From Chaetomium olivaceum (Eukaryota; Ascomycota; Sordariomycetes; Sordariales; Chaetomiaceae): a DNA stretch of 64,000 nucleotides. The notes under the pieces are model-generated. The model worked only from the letters and a program-made list of their open reading frames with translations. It was not told the origin of the DNA and did no database searches. Where the stretch lies: contig JAYWVB010000044.1 of NCBI GenBank assembly GCA_039881045.1, positions 124,001 to 188,000 on the forward strand, written 5' to 3'. Of this stretch, positions 54,101 through 64,000 are shown in pieces. Position 1 is the first letter of the stretch. Each line of letters begins with the position of its first letter. The position numbers were made by a program, and so were the translations under genes.

Positions 54101-55177
54101 ATGTCCCAGAATGGCGGCGATGCATCCAAAGCGTCGTCGCCGGGCGCCCGCGGCATCAAATAAAGAGGTCCATCTCCGAGATCTCGTCGCCAATCCGCCT
54201 GCACCGCCATCACTCGCATCGCGCAGCAAGAGAGACCGAAAGGGATTCGCGCACTCCAGCCCCGCAGTCGGCGATCCCCGTGGTGCAAGGCAGCCGCTCA
54301 TTCGAATGGTCCCGGTCGGAAGGGGTGACCCCAGTTCACACTCCGAGCGCCAGCCGACGTACGAGTCTTCTCTATGCGTCTGCCGATGAAGTGATGCCGG
54401 CGACCACGAAAGCGGCCTCGAAGGACAATGGGCCGGTCAACGGACTAGCCAAAGAGCAGCAGAAAGCTGCTGCACGAGAGAGGTTAGCACCCAAGCTCTT
54501 CTCCGTCGACCGAGTCATGCGCTGACCGCCATCCTAGTGGCTTACAACGATCTCTGGCCGAGCTTGAGTGCTTTGCAACCTCGACGACAAAACAGCTCGA
54601 TGACACATATTACGGGTTTCTAGAGAAGCTAGGCTCGCTACAGGGCACTGTTATAGCACTGAAGGAGCTCTGCGAACGTTCCCGGCAGCTCAACAGTAGC
54701 TTCAGCACCGAGGCGGACGATTTGGTCACAGACATAAGCGCGCAGCTCGACTCATTTGGGCAGTTCGAGGACCAACAAAATCGCATAGAATCGCTCCAGG
54801 GCCGCGTCCAATCGGGGCGGGAGCTCATTAGATCGCTGGGCGAGCGTGTCAACGCCGTGAGTGTGCGGATCGAAAGCTGGGAGCGTGCGGACCGGGAATG
54901 GCAGGAGAAGACGAGGAAACGTCTGAAGGTTGTCTGGATCGTCACATCCGTCATTTTCTTCTTGATGCTCTCGCTCTTCATCGGTTCCCAGTACGGGCCT
55001 GACAGCCCGGAAACAACGATATCACGCGTTGGAAGCGAAAGTTTGAACAGTCTCAGGGATGCCACGGGGACAAACGCAAAAACGCCTCAGGAGAAGAGCT
55101 GGCCATCTAACAATACAGATCCCCTCGGCGTCTCGTCTTCCACAGCTGATATGCTCAGGGTGTTTGACGAATTGTAG
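54101..55177 (+). CDS. Coiled-coil protein with C-terminal membrane segment, unrecognised
   Basis: Exons 54101-54482 and 54538-55177, about 340 residues. From MSQNGGDASKASSPGARGIK the frame must gain one base at about 54158-54165 to continue as KRSISEISSPIRLHRHHSHR, a segment style I recall from conserved filamentous-fungal proteins. A Ser/Arg-rich disordered part (RSEGVTPVHTPSASRRTS) follows. After the intron comes a long helical region (LQRSLAELECFATSTTKQLDDTYYGFLEKLGSL...LIRSLGERVNAVSVRIESWERADREWQEKTRKRLKV) and one hydrophobic helix (VWIVTSVIFFLMLSLFIGSQY), then a short Ser/Thr-rich tail of about 60 residues. Likely anchored in an internal membrane with its bulk in the cytosol. No function inferred. 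Confidence 0.68.
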
Positions 55178-56435
55178 GTAGGCAGATCTGGGGAGGTCCA
55201 GATGGAGGGAGGTCCCGCGTCACACATTTTTCTTTGTTGCGTTGCCATTATTTGATATCCAAAGCAACAATTTATATAGTAATAATACGACCCCAACTTA
55301 TGATATCTTAGCTTTCCTTTCACTCGACTCTCCATGCATGAAGTAACCGTATTTCATCCCAACTCCTACATAGGTACCAAGCAAAGCACTCAAGCTCAAA
55401 AACGACTCCAACTCCTGCTAGCTTCTGGACCCAACAAGACCACAATCGGTGTGGGGGGCCCCGCTTCGGGTTGCATGAAACACGATCGGCAACACAGTTC
55501 CGGGAATAACAACGAAACCCTGGCTTTGTATTTTTAAGGTCCCGCCGCGTCTTTTTTCCTCGCACGGAGAGACAATGCCATCTCCGTTTCTTCGCCAAAG
55601 GCTGGTGAACCTTCGGCTGTCGGGAATCGGGCATCGGGGGTCGGGTTGCCGGAGGCATGGCTTGCAGGGGAATAACTAATGCCAAGCAGACGTCATCAGG
55701 GACCGGGGGAACTCGCTTGATCTGCGCCACCCACCCAACTGCCAGATGCGTCATCGGGCGCCAGCAGGGCTTAGGCTGGTCTGCCGCAAGCATCCACTAC
55801 TAGCCATTCACAGGCCACTAAAGACGGATTGCAAGAAGGATGCGCCAACACCGCCGAGTCTTGGGGTCTTGGAGGGTCTTGGGAGTCGCAGAGTGACCCG
55901 TCTTGGGATGATTCTTCGATTGGAGCGAGAGGATAAATATAAAGCGACAACCATCCGAGTTAACCGCCTCTTGCGTTGATTCGCATCTCGGCCTGCGGGG
56001 TGTTTCGTCGAGAGTCTGCAGCACCTAACTTATCAGTAATCTAGGTCCATCTGACACCACACTTTTTCTATCAACAAGTTGGGTTGTACAGAATACCTGA
56101 CCAACTCATCTTGACGGATTCACTGGCTCTTGTTGGTTCGCAGTTTGTTGCGTCTGGTACAAGCGCCGAAACACAGACGCCTTGCAGCTGCACAGACACC
56201 CTACCCGGCGGCACACACAGTGCAGGCGCGGAGCTCACCAGGTACTTTTTTTTTGGCTCCTGCCCGAGCTTACTGACCTGGAATCTGCCCCGCCATCAAC
56301 ACCCAGAGCAAGATCTCGCAATCCCGAGGTCACTCCGAAGTTGAAGAACCCGGGATAGAACCTACAAGCACGAATCCTGAGAAGAAGTCTACCTTTAGAA
56401 TTTCTGAACACTCGCCATCTCGGCCCATCTTGACA
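55178..56435. other. Intergenic, no gene seen
   Basis: About 1.25 kb of mixed composition upstream of the PX-domain gene. Short open frames only. Confidence 0.55.
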
Positions 56436-59400
56436 ATGGCTTCCGATAACACCTCGAAATCCAGCGAGGAACAACCTGGGCAAACGATGGACCTTCCGGT
56501 GCGGACGGCCTCAGCACCAGCCTCAAATCAGAGCCTAACAGGAAAACAAGAACACTGTTCGTTAGCCTTTCCCAGACCTCTCTTTCCCTGGCTTTGCTTG
56601 TCCAGCTTCAACTGACAGCACTGCGTTGTAGATCTGAAGCGCGAACTGGTGTCCGAACAAGTGACATGGGAGGTCTCGGAGCTCAACTCGCCGACCGCGC
56701 TACGACGGTTTGGCGCGCCGTTCAAATCCACGTTTGGGGAGGTCTCGCCGCTTGATTCGGAGCTACCGATCCTCAGGTATATCTTCGTCCATCATGTCCG
56801 CGAGTTTCCGTTCCTCGACAAGGCGAAGGAGAAGGAGTTCTGGCAGGACAAACTGCAGGTGGTAAGTTTGGGATTGCCTCAGGATCAGAGAAAAGGGGTC
56901 GTGAGACGTGTATTGGGGGGCTAATATGTGATGAAACCGTCCAGTTTCTAGAATCATTTGCGAGCAAGAACATATCGTCTTCCGAAGACCGCCTAGAAGA
57001 GACTAAGCGAAGGAAGCTGGCTATCAAGGCGAGAAAGATGGTGGAATTGATGATGGTATCAGGAATTCCGACATCCTCCGGTTTTGAAGAGAGAATTAGG
57101 TTTTCCGAGCTCGAGATCGTCGATGCCAACGCGATTGATACTGGTGTTCTCTCCACGCTGCCCGAAGGCAACTACTTGAACGGATGGGATGTCAACGTCG
57201 CCGGTGTCCGGATCATCTCTGTCAAGCGGAAACTGAGGCAACACAAGCATGCTGTAAGTTTTAACCCACGAATCGACACATGCGCTAGTCGCTGTTTGCT
57301 AATTTCAACGTGAAGGAATTCCTTCTCCGGGTAAGACGAAAGAATGCGCAAGAGCATTTTGTCGGACGACGGTACGGTGACTTTGCCCGTCTACATAAGA
57401 GGTTGCGCACTGAGTTGCCGGGAAAAGTCCTCCCACCACTTCCCCAGAAGAACAAGTCACATTCGACAGCGCCTAGTATCATCGGGAGCCATAGTGGTAA
57501 TAACTCCGAGACATCGTCTATCTCATCTGTCTCGACCCAGATCCCGAATAGCCCCACACCCAATGGTCACGGACATCAAAGCGATGCTGTTTCGAGGTTG
57601 TTGTCGGTGAAAGGTCAGTCCCATCCCAACTATCAGGGTGGTCAGCCTTACTTATTTACATCCTAGACCATCGCTCAGGTGACCGGTCACCTCGAACCTC
57701 TGTCGATGGCAGACCGTCAAGCCCAGCGCTCCTAAGTCCCAAACCCCAAGAGGTACTTCCAAATCCCAGCTCAGGCATGGTCTGAAATCTCCGTTAACAT
57801 CCTTAGACTGTCGTCATATGGCGAGAGAGCCAAAGAATTTCACTCCGTGCTTTCCTGCGTACCCTCCTACAAAACCCTCAAATCGCCAATACCAAGGCCA
57901 TGGAAGAGTTCCTGCTCGCAGACCCGGTAACACTAAATGACGAGGACAATGATGATATTGTACGCCGAAAACACGTGGACAAGAAGCGGGTGGAGAGCAG
58001 AAGCAGTTCTACGAGGTTGCGAGAAAGCGCGCGGCTGAGCTGGATGTCTACATGGAACAGTACGTGCTTTGGCCTAGCTTTGCCCACCGGATGCTGACCC
58101 TTTCTAGGTTCCGTCAGGATATTGTAGAGCGCAATGGCTTGACCATGTTGTTCCAGGAGATCCGCGAGAAGGAGACAATCCAGGATCTGAGCTTGCAATA
58201 TCAGAAGTTCGCTGAGTGGCTGCGCATTGAAGTAGCAGCCACCATCTACCACCTCTTCCTCGCCGAGGACAACTCGCCCGAGTTGTTTGCCCAGGCGAAA
58301 CGGATACACTCACTAATACCCTACACACTCATCAAGAATGCGATCCGGATAGCCAACCCAGCAGCTGTCATGTCTAGCATCCTAGATATTTTCCTGGCTC
58401 AACCTTTCGGCACTAGGTCGCTGATGCAGCGCATATTCTCCATGACGCTCCACGACGGGATCAGGACCTTCCAGCGATCGATCGATGCGCTGGGTGCTAA
58501 GATCGAAGATCCCATTTTCGTCGAGAAGCTGAAGACGTTCACGAATGCCGAGGAGCACATCAAGGAGGCGATCAGGGAGGAAGCTGTTAGCGAGGACCTC
58601 GACGTCATTGTCGCCATTCTGAGGTCAGAACTTGTTGGTCCTGCGCTCGAACCGGAGCAGATCGGGCGGTTGTACAATGCCTATGTGGCGTTCAACAACG
58701 CGGTCGAGAACGTCGATGAGGAGCTTAGGCAAGGCGCTCAGCTGTTCTCGTACCTCAAGCAGCTCCAGAAGCTCTACATTCGACAGAGGGATAAGGCCAT
58801 GATGTTGAGTCTCATCGAGGAGCCCGTCACGCTACAGCTGTTCCGGGACCTGTTCACCATCTTCTACGAACCCCTCGTCAGGGTGTACAAGTCGGCCAAC
58901 GTCTACAACAGCGTGACCGACTTTGCCCGCTTTATCGATGACTTGATCCAGGTGAGTACCCATCCTGTTGTTCGCGTCTACAACTATCCGAATAGCAAGG
59001 CTGACAAGAATACTCAGGTCGTCGACAAGTGCCGCGAGCAAGATGCTTCCGCAGATCCTAACCAGACAGTGCAAGCCTTCATCGACCTCTGCCAGCGGCA
59101 CGAGCACCACTTCTACAGCTTCGTCCATGAGGTACACACGCACGACAATGGCCTATTCACGCAGTTGATGGGCTGGATCGAGGGCATCCTCGAATTCCTC
59201 CGGCACGGCCCGCCACCAACGGCAGCCTCGACATCAACGCACTGTTCGAGGGTGCCATCAGCAGTGGCGTCGTCGACCGTGCCAAGGCGGTCGCCGAGAT
59301 CGACAAGCTGATCGCCTGGCAGGAGGCGCGCAAGAAGTGGCACCACGACAAGACGCGCCAGAAGATGGCGGCCGAGGGCGGACCGGGCGACGCCGAGGCT

Positions 59401-59667
59401 GTTCCGGGAGCCCTGGCGTTTCAGTCGACTGACTTTGGCCTGGACCAGGAGGACCTGGCGGAGATGGGATACGACGACGACTCGGAGGAAGAGGCCGAGG
59501 CCGAGGAGGACGAGATGGACCCCATCGACGCCGAGCGCAAGCGCAGGTCGAGGAGACAGGACCGGCTGCGCCGGAACGCGGGCGAGCCGGCCAAGCCTGA
59601 GGTCGAGGAGGTGCATAAGCTGAAGGAAAATTTCTTGGTTATGCTGCGGATGGTGCTGGCTGAGTAG
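56436..59667 (+). CDS. LEC1: PX-domain lipid-binding protein, LEC1/Ypr097w family
   Basis: Eight exons: 56436-56556, 56632-56861, 56945-57253, 57316-57613, 57667-57752, 57807-58059, 58108-58951 and 59018-59667. The order is PX-associated N-terminal domain (LKRELVSEQVTWEVSELNSPTALRRFGAPF..YIFVHHVREFPFLDKAKEKEFWQDKLQV), PX domain (FLLRVRRKNAQEHFVGRRYGDFARLHKRL, with the Arg-Arg-Tyr phosphoinositide motif), a Ser-rich insert, then a large helical C-terminal domain (DUF3818 type) ending in an acidic and Arg-rich tail. The yeast relative affects lipid droplet and cortical ergosterol. One base is missing at about 57992-57997 (RVE|EQKQFYEV) and another at about 59207-59216 (RHGP|TNGSLDINAL). The last intron (66 nt) is in frame and stopless. 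One acceptor, GTGAAG at 57315, is non-standard. Confidence 0.87.
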
Positions 59668-60530
59668 ACGGACGGGTGCACTGGCATGGCGCAAGAGAAT
59701 AAAGGGGGGTTGTTGTTCTGTCATTGTGCATCGTGCTGGAAGCCTGTTGGATGGATTTGGCTTTTTCTCTTAAGGGGGAGGAGGCATGTCGGTTTCTACT
59801 TAGATAAGCATACATACCTACATTGTTGGACGGGGGTGACTACCATGGCATTCTACTAGTATTCAGTAGTAATTAATGCGTTAGAACATGATACCCGCAT
59901 ATTATCCAACTCATATCAGTAATAAAATAGTGGTTGAGTAACTCGAGAGGTTGTGTATCAGATTGGTCCTGTTCAGTTGTCGGCACTTGGCAAGCCATGG
60001 CCATGCCCGCCCGTGCCGAGGGATGAGTTCCAAGATGGATCCAAATTTGGAACTTGCACATGATTCTGAGTGCGTCTCGCTTCTCTCCTTGTCTAGAAAC
60101 GGTTATGCTGCCAACGACAATTATTCCGGTGTCCAAGGAGCTGTGTATGTGTAACATCGGATAGTTAGAACCTCCTGGTATTTCAACAACTACTAGCAAT
60201 TCATGGCTGTGCTAAAATAAAACAGGGAGAGAAGCACCACGTTAGAAAGTGCCAGTCGAATGAATGCACCCCCTCGTCATTGCCGAGCCGGCAGACAGCT
60301 GCCCCACCTGCCCTCTTTCCGGTCTCCCTGCTGAGGTGCTCGTCTCTTGGCCCACTGGGCGCGGGCCTCGCCGGCAACTCGGGTAATCAGCTCTCGCTGA
60401 TTGGTCTAGCAGCCAACAGCTCTGGTGCAGCCGGGACTGGGAATGGGCGAGCAACTGCAAGACATGAAGGAGGCTCAAATTATTTCCCTGATGTCCACCA
60501 CCCCTCCCCTTCAGACCTCGTTAGACGACA
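59668..60530. other. Intergenic, promoter side of SDH1
   Basis: 3' flank of the PX gene and 5' region of SDH1. C-rich just before the SDH1 ATG. No gene seen. Confidence 0.6.
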
Positions 60531-62839
60531 ATGGCATCCTCAATGGCTTGGAGACGCCTGGCCACGGCGCCGACGGTGAGTGATATACCCCTCCCATTCA
60601 TCGCGCATGGCCCGGTTGTTGGTTTGCGCGAGATTCCTTTTTCTCGCACCACATTTGGCTGACCCGAGGTCCATTCGACAGCTCTCGCGTGCCTCCAGAA
60701 CCCCGACCCGCGCTTTTTCTACAACACGACCGGCTGGTATGTTGACAGTTTCTGGGTGTAGCGGACAAATAGCGGGGGCTGACATGTTGTTTCTTCGGTT
60801 GCAGCCCGCGTCTTCGGCAACGGACCCCTCCGTGCGAAGGAGGCATCACCATTCCTCAGTAGCAAATACCCGGTCATCGTACGTCACCCCAGCAAATATT
60901 TGCACACAAGCATAGGGCGAAGAAGAGGAAATTGACCAAGGGGTGAAATAGGACCATGAGTACGACGCTCTCGTCGTCGGTGCCGGTGGTGCTGGTCTGC
61001 GTGCCGCCTTCGGTCTAGCCGAGGCCGGCTTCAACACGGCTTGCATTTCCAAGCTCTTCCCCACGAGGAGTCACACCGTCGCCGCCCAGGGTGGCATCAA
61101 CGCCGCGCTCGGGAACATGCACGAGGATGACTGGAGATGGCACATGTACGATACCGTCAAGGGCTCCGACTGGCTCGGTGACCAGGACGCCATCCACTAC
61201 ATGACCCGCGAGGCCCCCGCCTCCATTATCGAACTCGAGCACTACGGCTGCCCCTTCTCCAGAACCGAGGATGGCAAGATGTAAGTCGGTATTTGTCAGG
61301 GGTACAGGAGTTGGGCGCTGACAGCTCGGTAGCTACCAGCGTGCTTTCGGTGGTCAGTCGCAGAAGTATGGCAAGGGAGGCCAGGCCTACCGCTGCTGCG
61401 CCGCCGCCGACCGTACCGGCCACGCTCTCCTCCACACCCTCTACGGCCAGTCGCTCAGGCATAACACCAACTACTTCATCGAGTACTTCGCCATCGACCT
61501 GATCATGCAGGACGGTGAGTGCCGTGGCGTCCTTGCCTACAACCAGGAGGACGGCACGCTCCACCGTTTCCTCGCCAACAACACCGTCCTGGCCACCGGC
61601 GGATACGGTCGTACCTACTTCAGCTGCACCTCGGCCCATACCTGCACGGGTGACGGTATGGCTATGGTTGCCCGCGCCGGTCTGCCCAACCAGGATCTCG
61701 AGTTCGTCCAGTTCCACCCCACTGGTATCTACGGCGCCGGCTGCTTGATTACAGAGGGTGCCCGTGGTGAGGGTGGCTACCTCCTCAACTCGGAGGGTGA
61801 GCGTTTCATGGAGAGGTATGCGCCAACGGCCAAGGACCTTGCCAGCCGTGACGTTGTCTCGCGCTCTATGACTATGGAAATCCGTGACGGCCGCGGTGTC
61901 GGCCCCGAAAAGGACCATATCTTCCTCCAGCTGAGCCATCTGCCCGCCGATATCCTTGCTGAGCGCCTCCCCGGTATCTCCGAGACTGCCGGTATCTTTG
62001 CCGGTGTCGACGTCACCAAGCAGCCCATCCCTGTCCTACCCACCGTCCACTACAACATGGGTGGTATCCCCACTCGCTACACTGGTGAGGTTATCACTGT
62101 GGATGAGCAGGGCAATGATCAGGTTGTTCCCGGTCTCTTTGCCTGCGGTGAGGCTGCCTGTGTGTCCGTTCACGGTGCCAACCGCCTGGGCGCCAACTCC
62201 CTCCTGGACTTGGTCGTCTTCGGCCGTGCCGTCTCGCACACCATCCGCGACAACTTCACCCCTGGCGCCAAGCTGAAGCCCATCGAGGCTGATGCCGGTG
62301 CCGACTCGATCGAGGTCCTCGACCAGGTCCGCACCGCCGACGGCCCCAAGAGCACCGCCGAAATCCGCCTTGCCATGCAGAAGACCATGCAGAGAGAAGT
62401 CAGCGTCTTCCGAACCCAAGAGAGCTTGGACGAGGGCGTCAAGCAGATCACCGAGATCGACCAGATGTTCTCGCAGGTCGGCACCAAGGACCGCAGCATG
62501 ATCTGGAACTCGGACCTTGTTGAGACTCTTGAGCTTCGCAACCTGCTCACTTGCGCGTGAGTAATCCGATCTACGGGTGGGAAGGTGATCTTGATATCTG
62601 ACACTGACAATCAAAACAGCACCCAGACTGCCACTGCTGCCGCCAACCGGAAGGAGTCACGTGGTGCCCACGCCCGTGAGGACTACCCCGACCGTGACGA
62701 CCAGAACTGGATGAAGCACACGCTCAGCTGGCAGAAGAAGCCACACGGCAAGGTCGACCTCTCGTACCGCCGCGTCATTGGCACCACCCTTGACGAGAAC
62801 GAGTGCAAGCCCGTGCCGCCCATGAAGCGTGTCTACTAA
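60531..62839 (+). CDS. SDH1: Succinate dehydrogenase flavoprotein subunit, mitochondrial
   Basis: Complex II catalytic subunit oxidising succinate to fumarate in the matrix. Six exons (60531-60575, 60682-60736, 60805-60878, 60952-61280, 61333-62556, 62620-62839), all in phase, 648 residues, the normal length. An Arg/Ser/Thr-rich mitochondrial presequence spans the first three exons (MASSMAWRRLATAPT, LSRASRTPTRAFSTT). The FAD site is VVGAGGAGLRAAFGLAEAG, covalent flavin His in RSHTVAAQGGINAALG. Substrate and active-site elements are LEFVQFHPTGIYG, TEGARGEGGYLLN and NRLGANSLLDLVVFGR. The conserved tail NWMKHTLSW..VDLSYRRV..PPMKRVY is present. The 5' end is split into four small exons, common for fungal nuclear mitochondrial genes. 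Confidence 0.97.
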
Positions 62840-63942
62840 AGGGTCCAACCATCTGGGGAACCGGAGTACCTGGCTGGGAGATCGTCTAAGCCAAGCCACC
62901 GAACAACACGTGGGGATGCTCCGCTGCGTCGTTCGTTCGGGGGAAAAGAGGCATTGCTAATGTCTCTGAGCTTGCATCAAGTCAGGAATGAGGAAGCAAA
63001 ATCGTGGTAACTGCGAAGAGGTGAAGTCGGGGAAAGACAGAAGGAAAGCATTCAATCCACCGCCAATCCATCTGTGCGGTGTCAGGGAGGAAGGGGGGAA
63101 AGCCCCATCAAGCATAGCATCCTGCTTTTTCTTTCCTTTTTCCCTGTGTCCTGGTATGTTTGGAATTGCGCCGGAGGCTTGTTCAGGAAATATCTAGATC
63201 AGTTGGGGGGGTTGGGGGAAGGGGTGGGACGAGCATTGTAAACCAGTTGTTTCGACGGCCTCTTGTTAGGTTCGTTCGTGTATACAAACAAAACAGACAG
63301 GTATAGGGGAGGAAAGGGCGGTGGAACGCTAGGGGCGGGGAATGAATTTGTTTTGAATACGTTGCTCGTACCTATGCATGACAGATGACCATGATACTCA
63401 AACACCCCGTATGCCATGCACAATGGCAGTCTGGCAGCGTTGTGAATACCATTACCCCATTACCCTTGAAATACAGTGACACCCAAATGAAGATTAAGAA
63501 GGGCAGGGATATATATGGCAGGATCTGGAACAGTTTTGTCGTATCGAGGCGGTAAATATAGATTTTGGGTGTAGGTAGTTTAGCCTTATACACCAGATCA
63601 TAATTCTATCGACATATCCATCCATCGGCTTGCTCTCCCCGTTGCCCCAATATCACTCATAATCAGGGTAGAGCTATCATGATATAACCCGTAAGCAAGC
63701 GTGCTAGTTTCCGTGCCCGCACGATGACGAGCGAAGCGAGTTTACCATGTGATGTTTTACAAATAATGAAGGTACTGTTTCCATAAACGCCCACTCCAGT
63801 TTTAACCAAGAAGCACTTCCGTCGTTCCTCAACTTGGCCGCCTAGGTGAAGGCAGTTGCCCTGAACTGTAAAGCACCAAACGCAGTCTCCGCTCCTGAAC
63901 CAGCTTTTCCTGCCAACCTTCATCATCCCAACCACCCCCCCT
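62840..63942. other. Intergenic, no gene seen
   Basis: 3' flank of SDH1. AT-rich toward 63900; open frames on the minus strand show no motifs. Confidence 0.6.
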
Positions 63943-64000
63943 TAGGATTCGGGCTCAAGCAGCACATCAACCTTCCTCGCAGTGGTATACCAAATTGCAG
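63943..64000 (-). CDS. 3' end of a minus-strand gene, cut by the window
   Basis: The last 58 bases read on the minus strand as AIWYTTARKVDVLLEPES then TAA. The composition is protein-like, but the piece is too short to name. It could also be chance. Confidence 0.3.

Overview
The window is nuclear DNA of a filamentous ascomycete. A Sordariomycete, most likely Sordariales, is suggested by GC-rich coding sequence, short 50-90 nt GT-AG introns with CTAAC-type branch sites, monocistronic genes on both strands, and a mix of housekeeping genes with fungal NLR and SesB-type genes. I can support about 25 protein genes, one U6 snRNA gene and a small AT-rich inverted-repeat element in three copies.

Layout. 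1-8.1 kb: 3' end of an ABC exporter, a bacterial-type alkylsulfatase, a cytidine deaminase and a FYVE-RING protein. 9.3-19.5 kb is an accessory island: a SesB-like alpha/beta hydrolase with a C-terminal glycine/asparagine repeat motif, a small divergent gene carrying two copies of the same motif between two inverted-repeat elements, a charged coiled-coil protein, a decayed minus-strand gene, and a NACHT-ankyrin NLR. 20.4-25.5 kb: a GPI-type wall protein, a His/Arg-rich small protein and an SH3BGR-like protein with an acidic/lysine tail. 25.7-47 kb is housekeeping: PEX6, a steryl ester hydrolase, a GH125 mannosidase, U6 snRNA, ATIC, a CUS2/Tat-SF1 homologue, RPN13, MNN9 and PEX4. 47.4-62.8 kb: a large Ser/Pro-rich protein, CGR1, a tail-anchored coiled-coil protein, a LEC1/Ypr097w-type PX protein and SDH1. 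The last 60 bases hold the 3' end of another minus-strand gene.

The two most interesting signals are these. (1) The 9.3-19.5 kb island has the architecture of amyloid-signalling NLR clusters: effector and partner share a short repeat motif, with an NLR nearby. The motif does not obviously match the forms I know. (2) The U6 snRNA gene is interrupted by a 57-nt spliceosomal-type intron. It keeps a pol III TATA box upstream and has a B-box-like element about 100 bp past its terminator, as in budding yeast SNR6.

Caution on sequence quality. Many otherwise intact genes, including generally conserved ones (PEX6, RPN13, CGR1), need single-base frame corrections. Nearly all are one-base losses, often next to G or C runs. 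This looks like uncorrected sequencing or assembly indels, so apparent pseudogenes here should be treated with suspicion. Functional links in the window: PEX4 and PEX6 both act in PEX5 recycling; GH125 and MNN9 both act on mannan; U6 and the CUS2 homologue both belong to the spliceosome.
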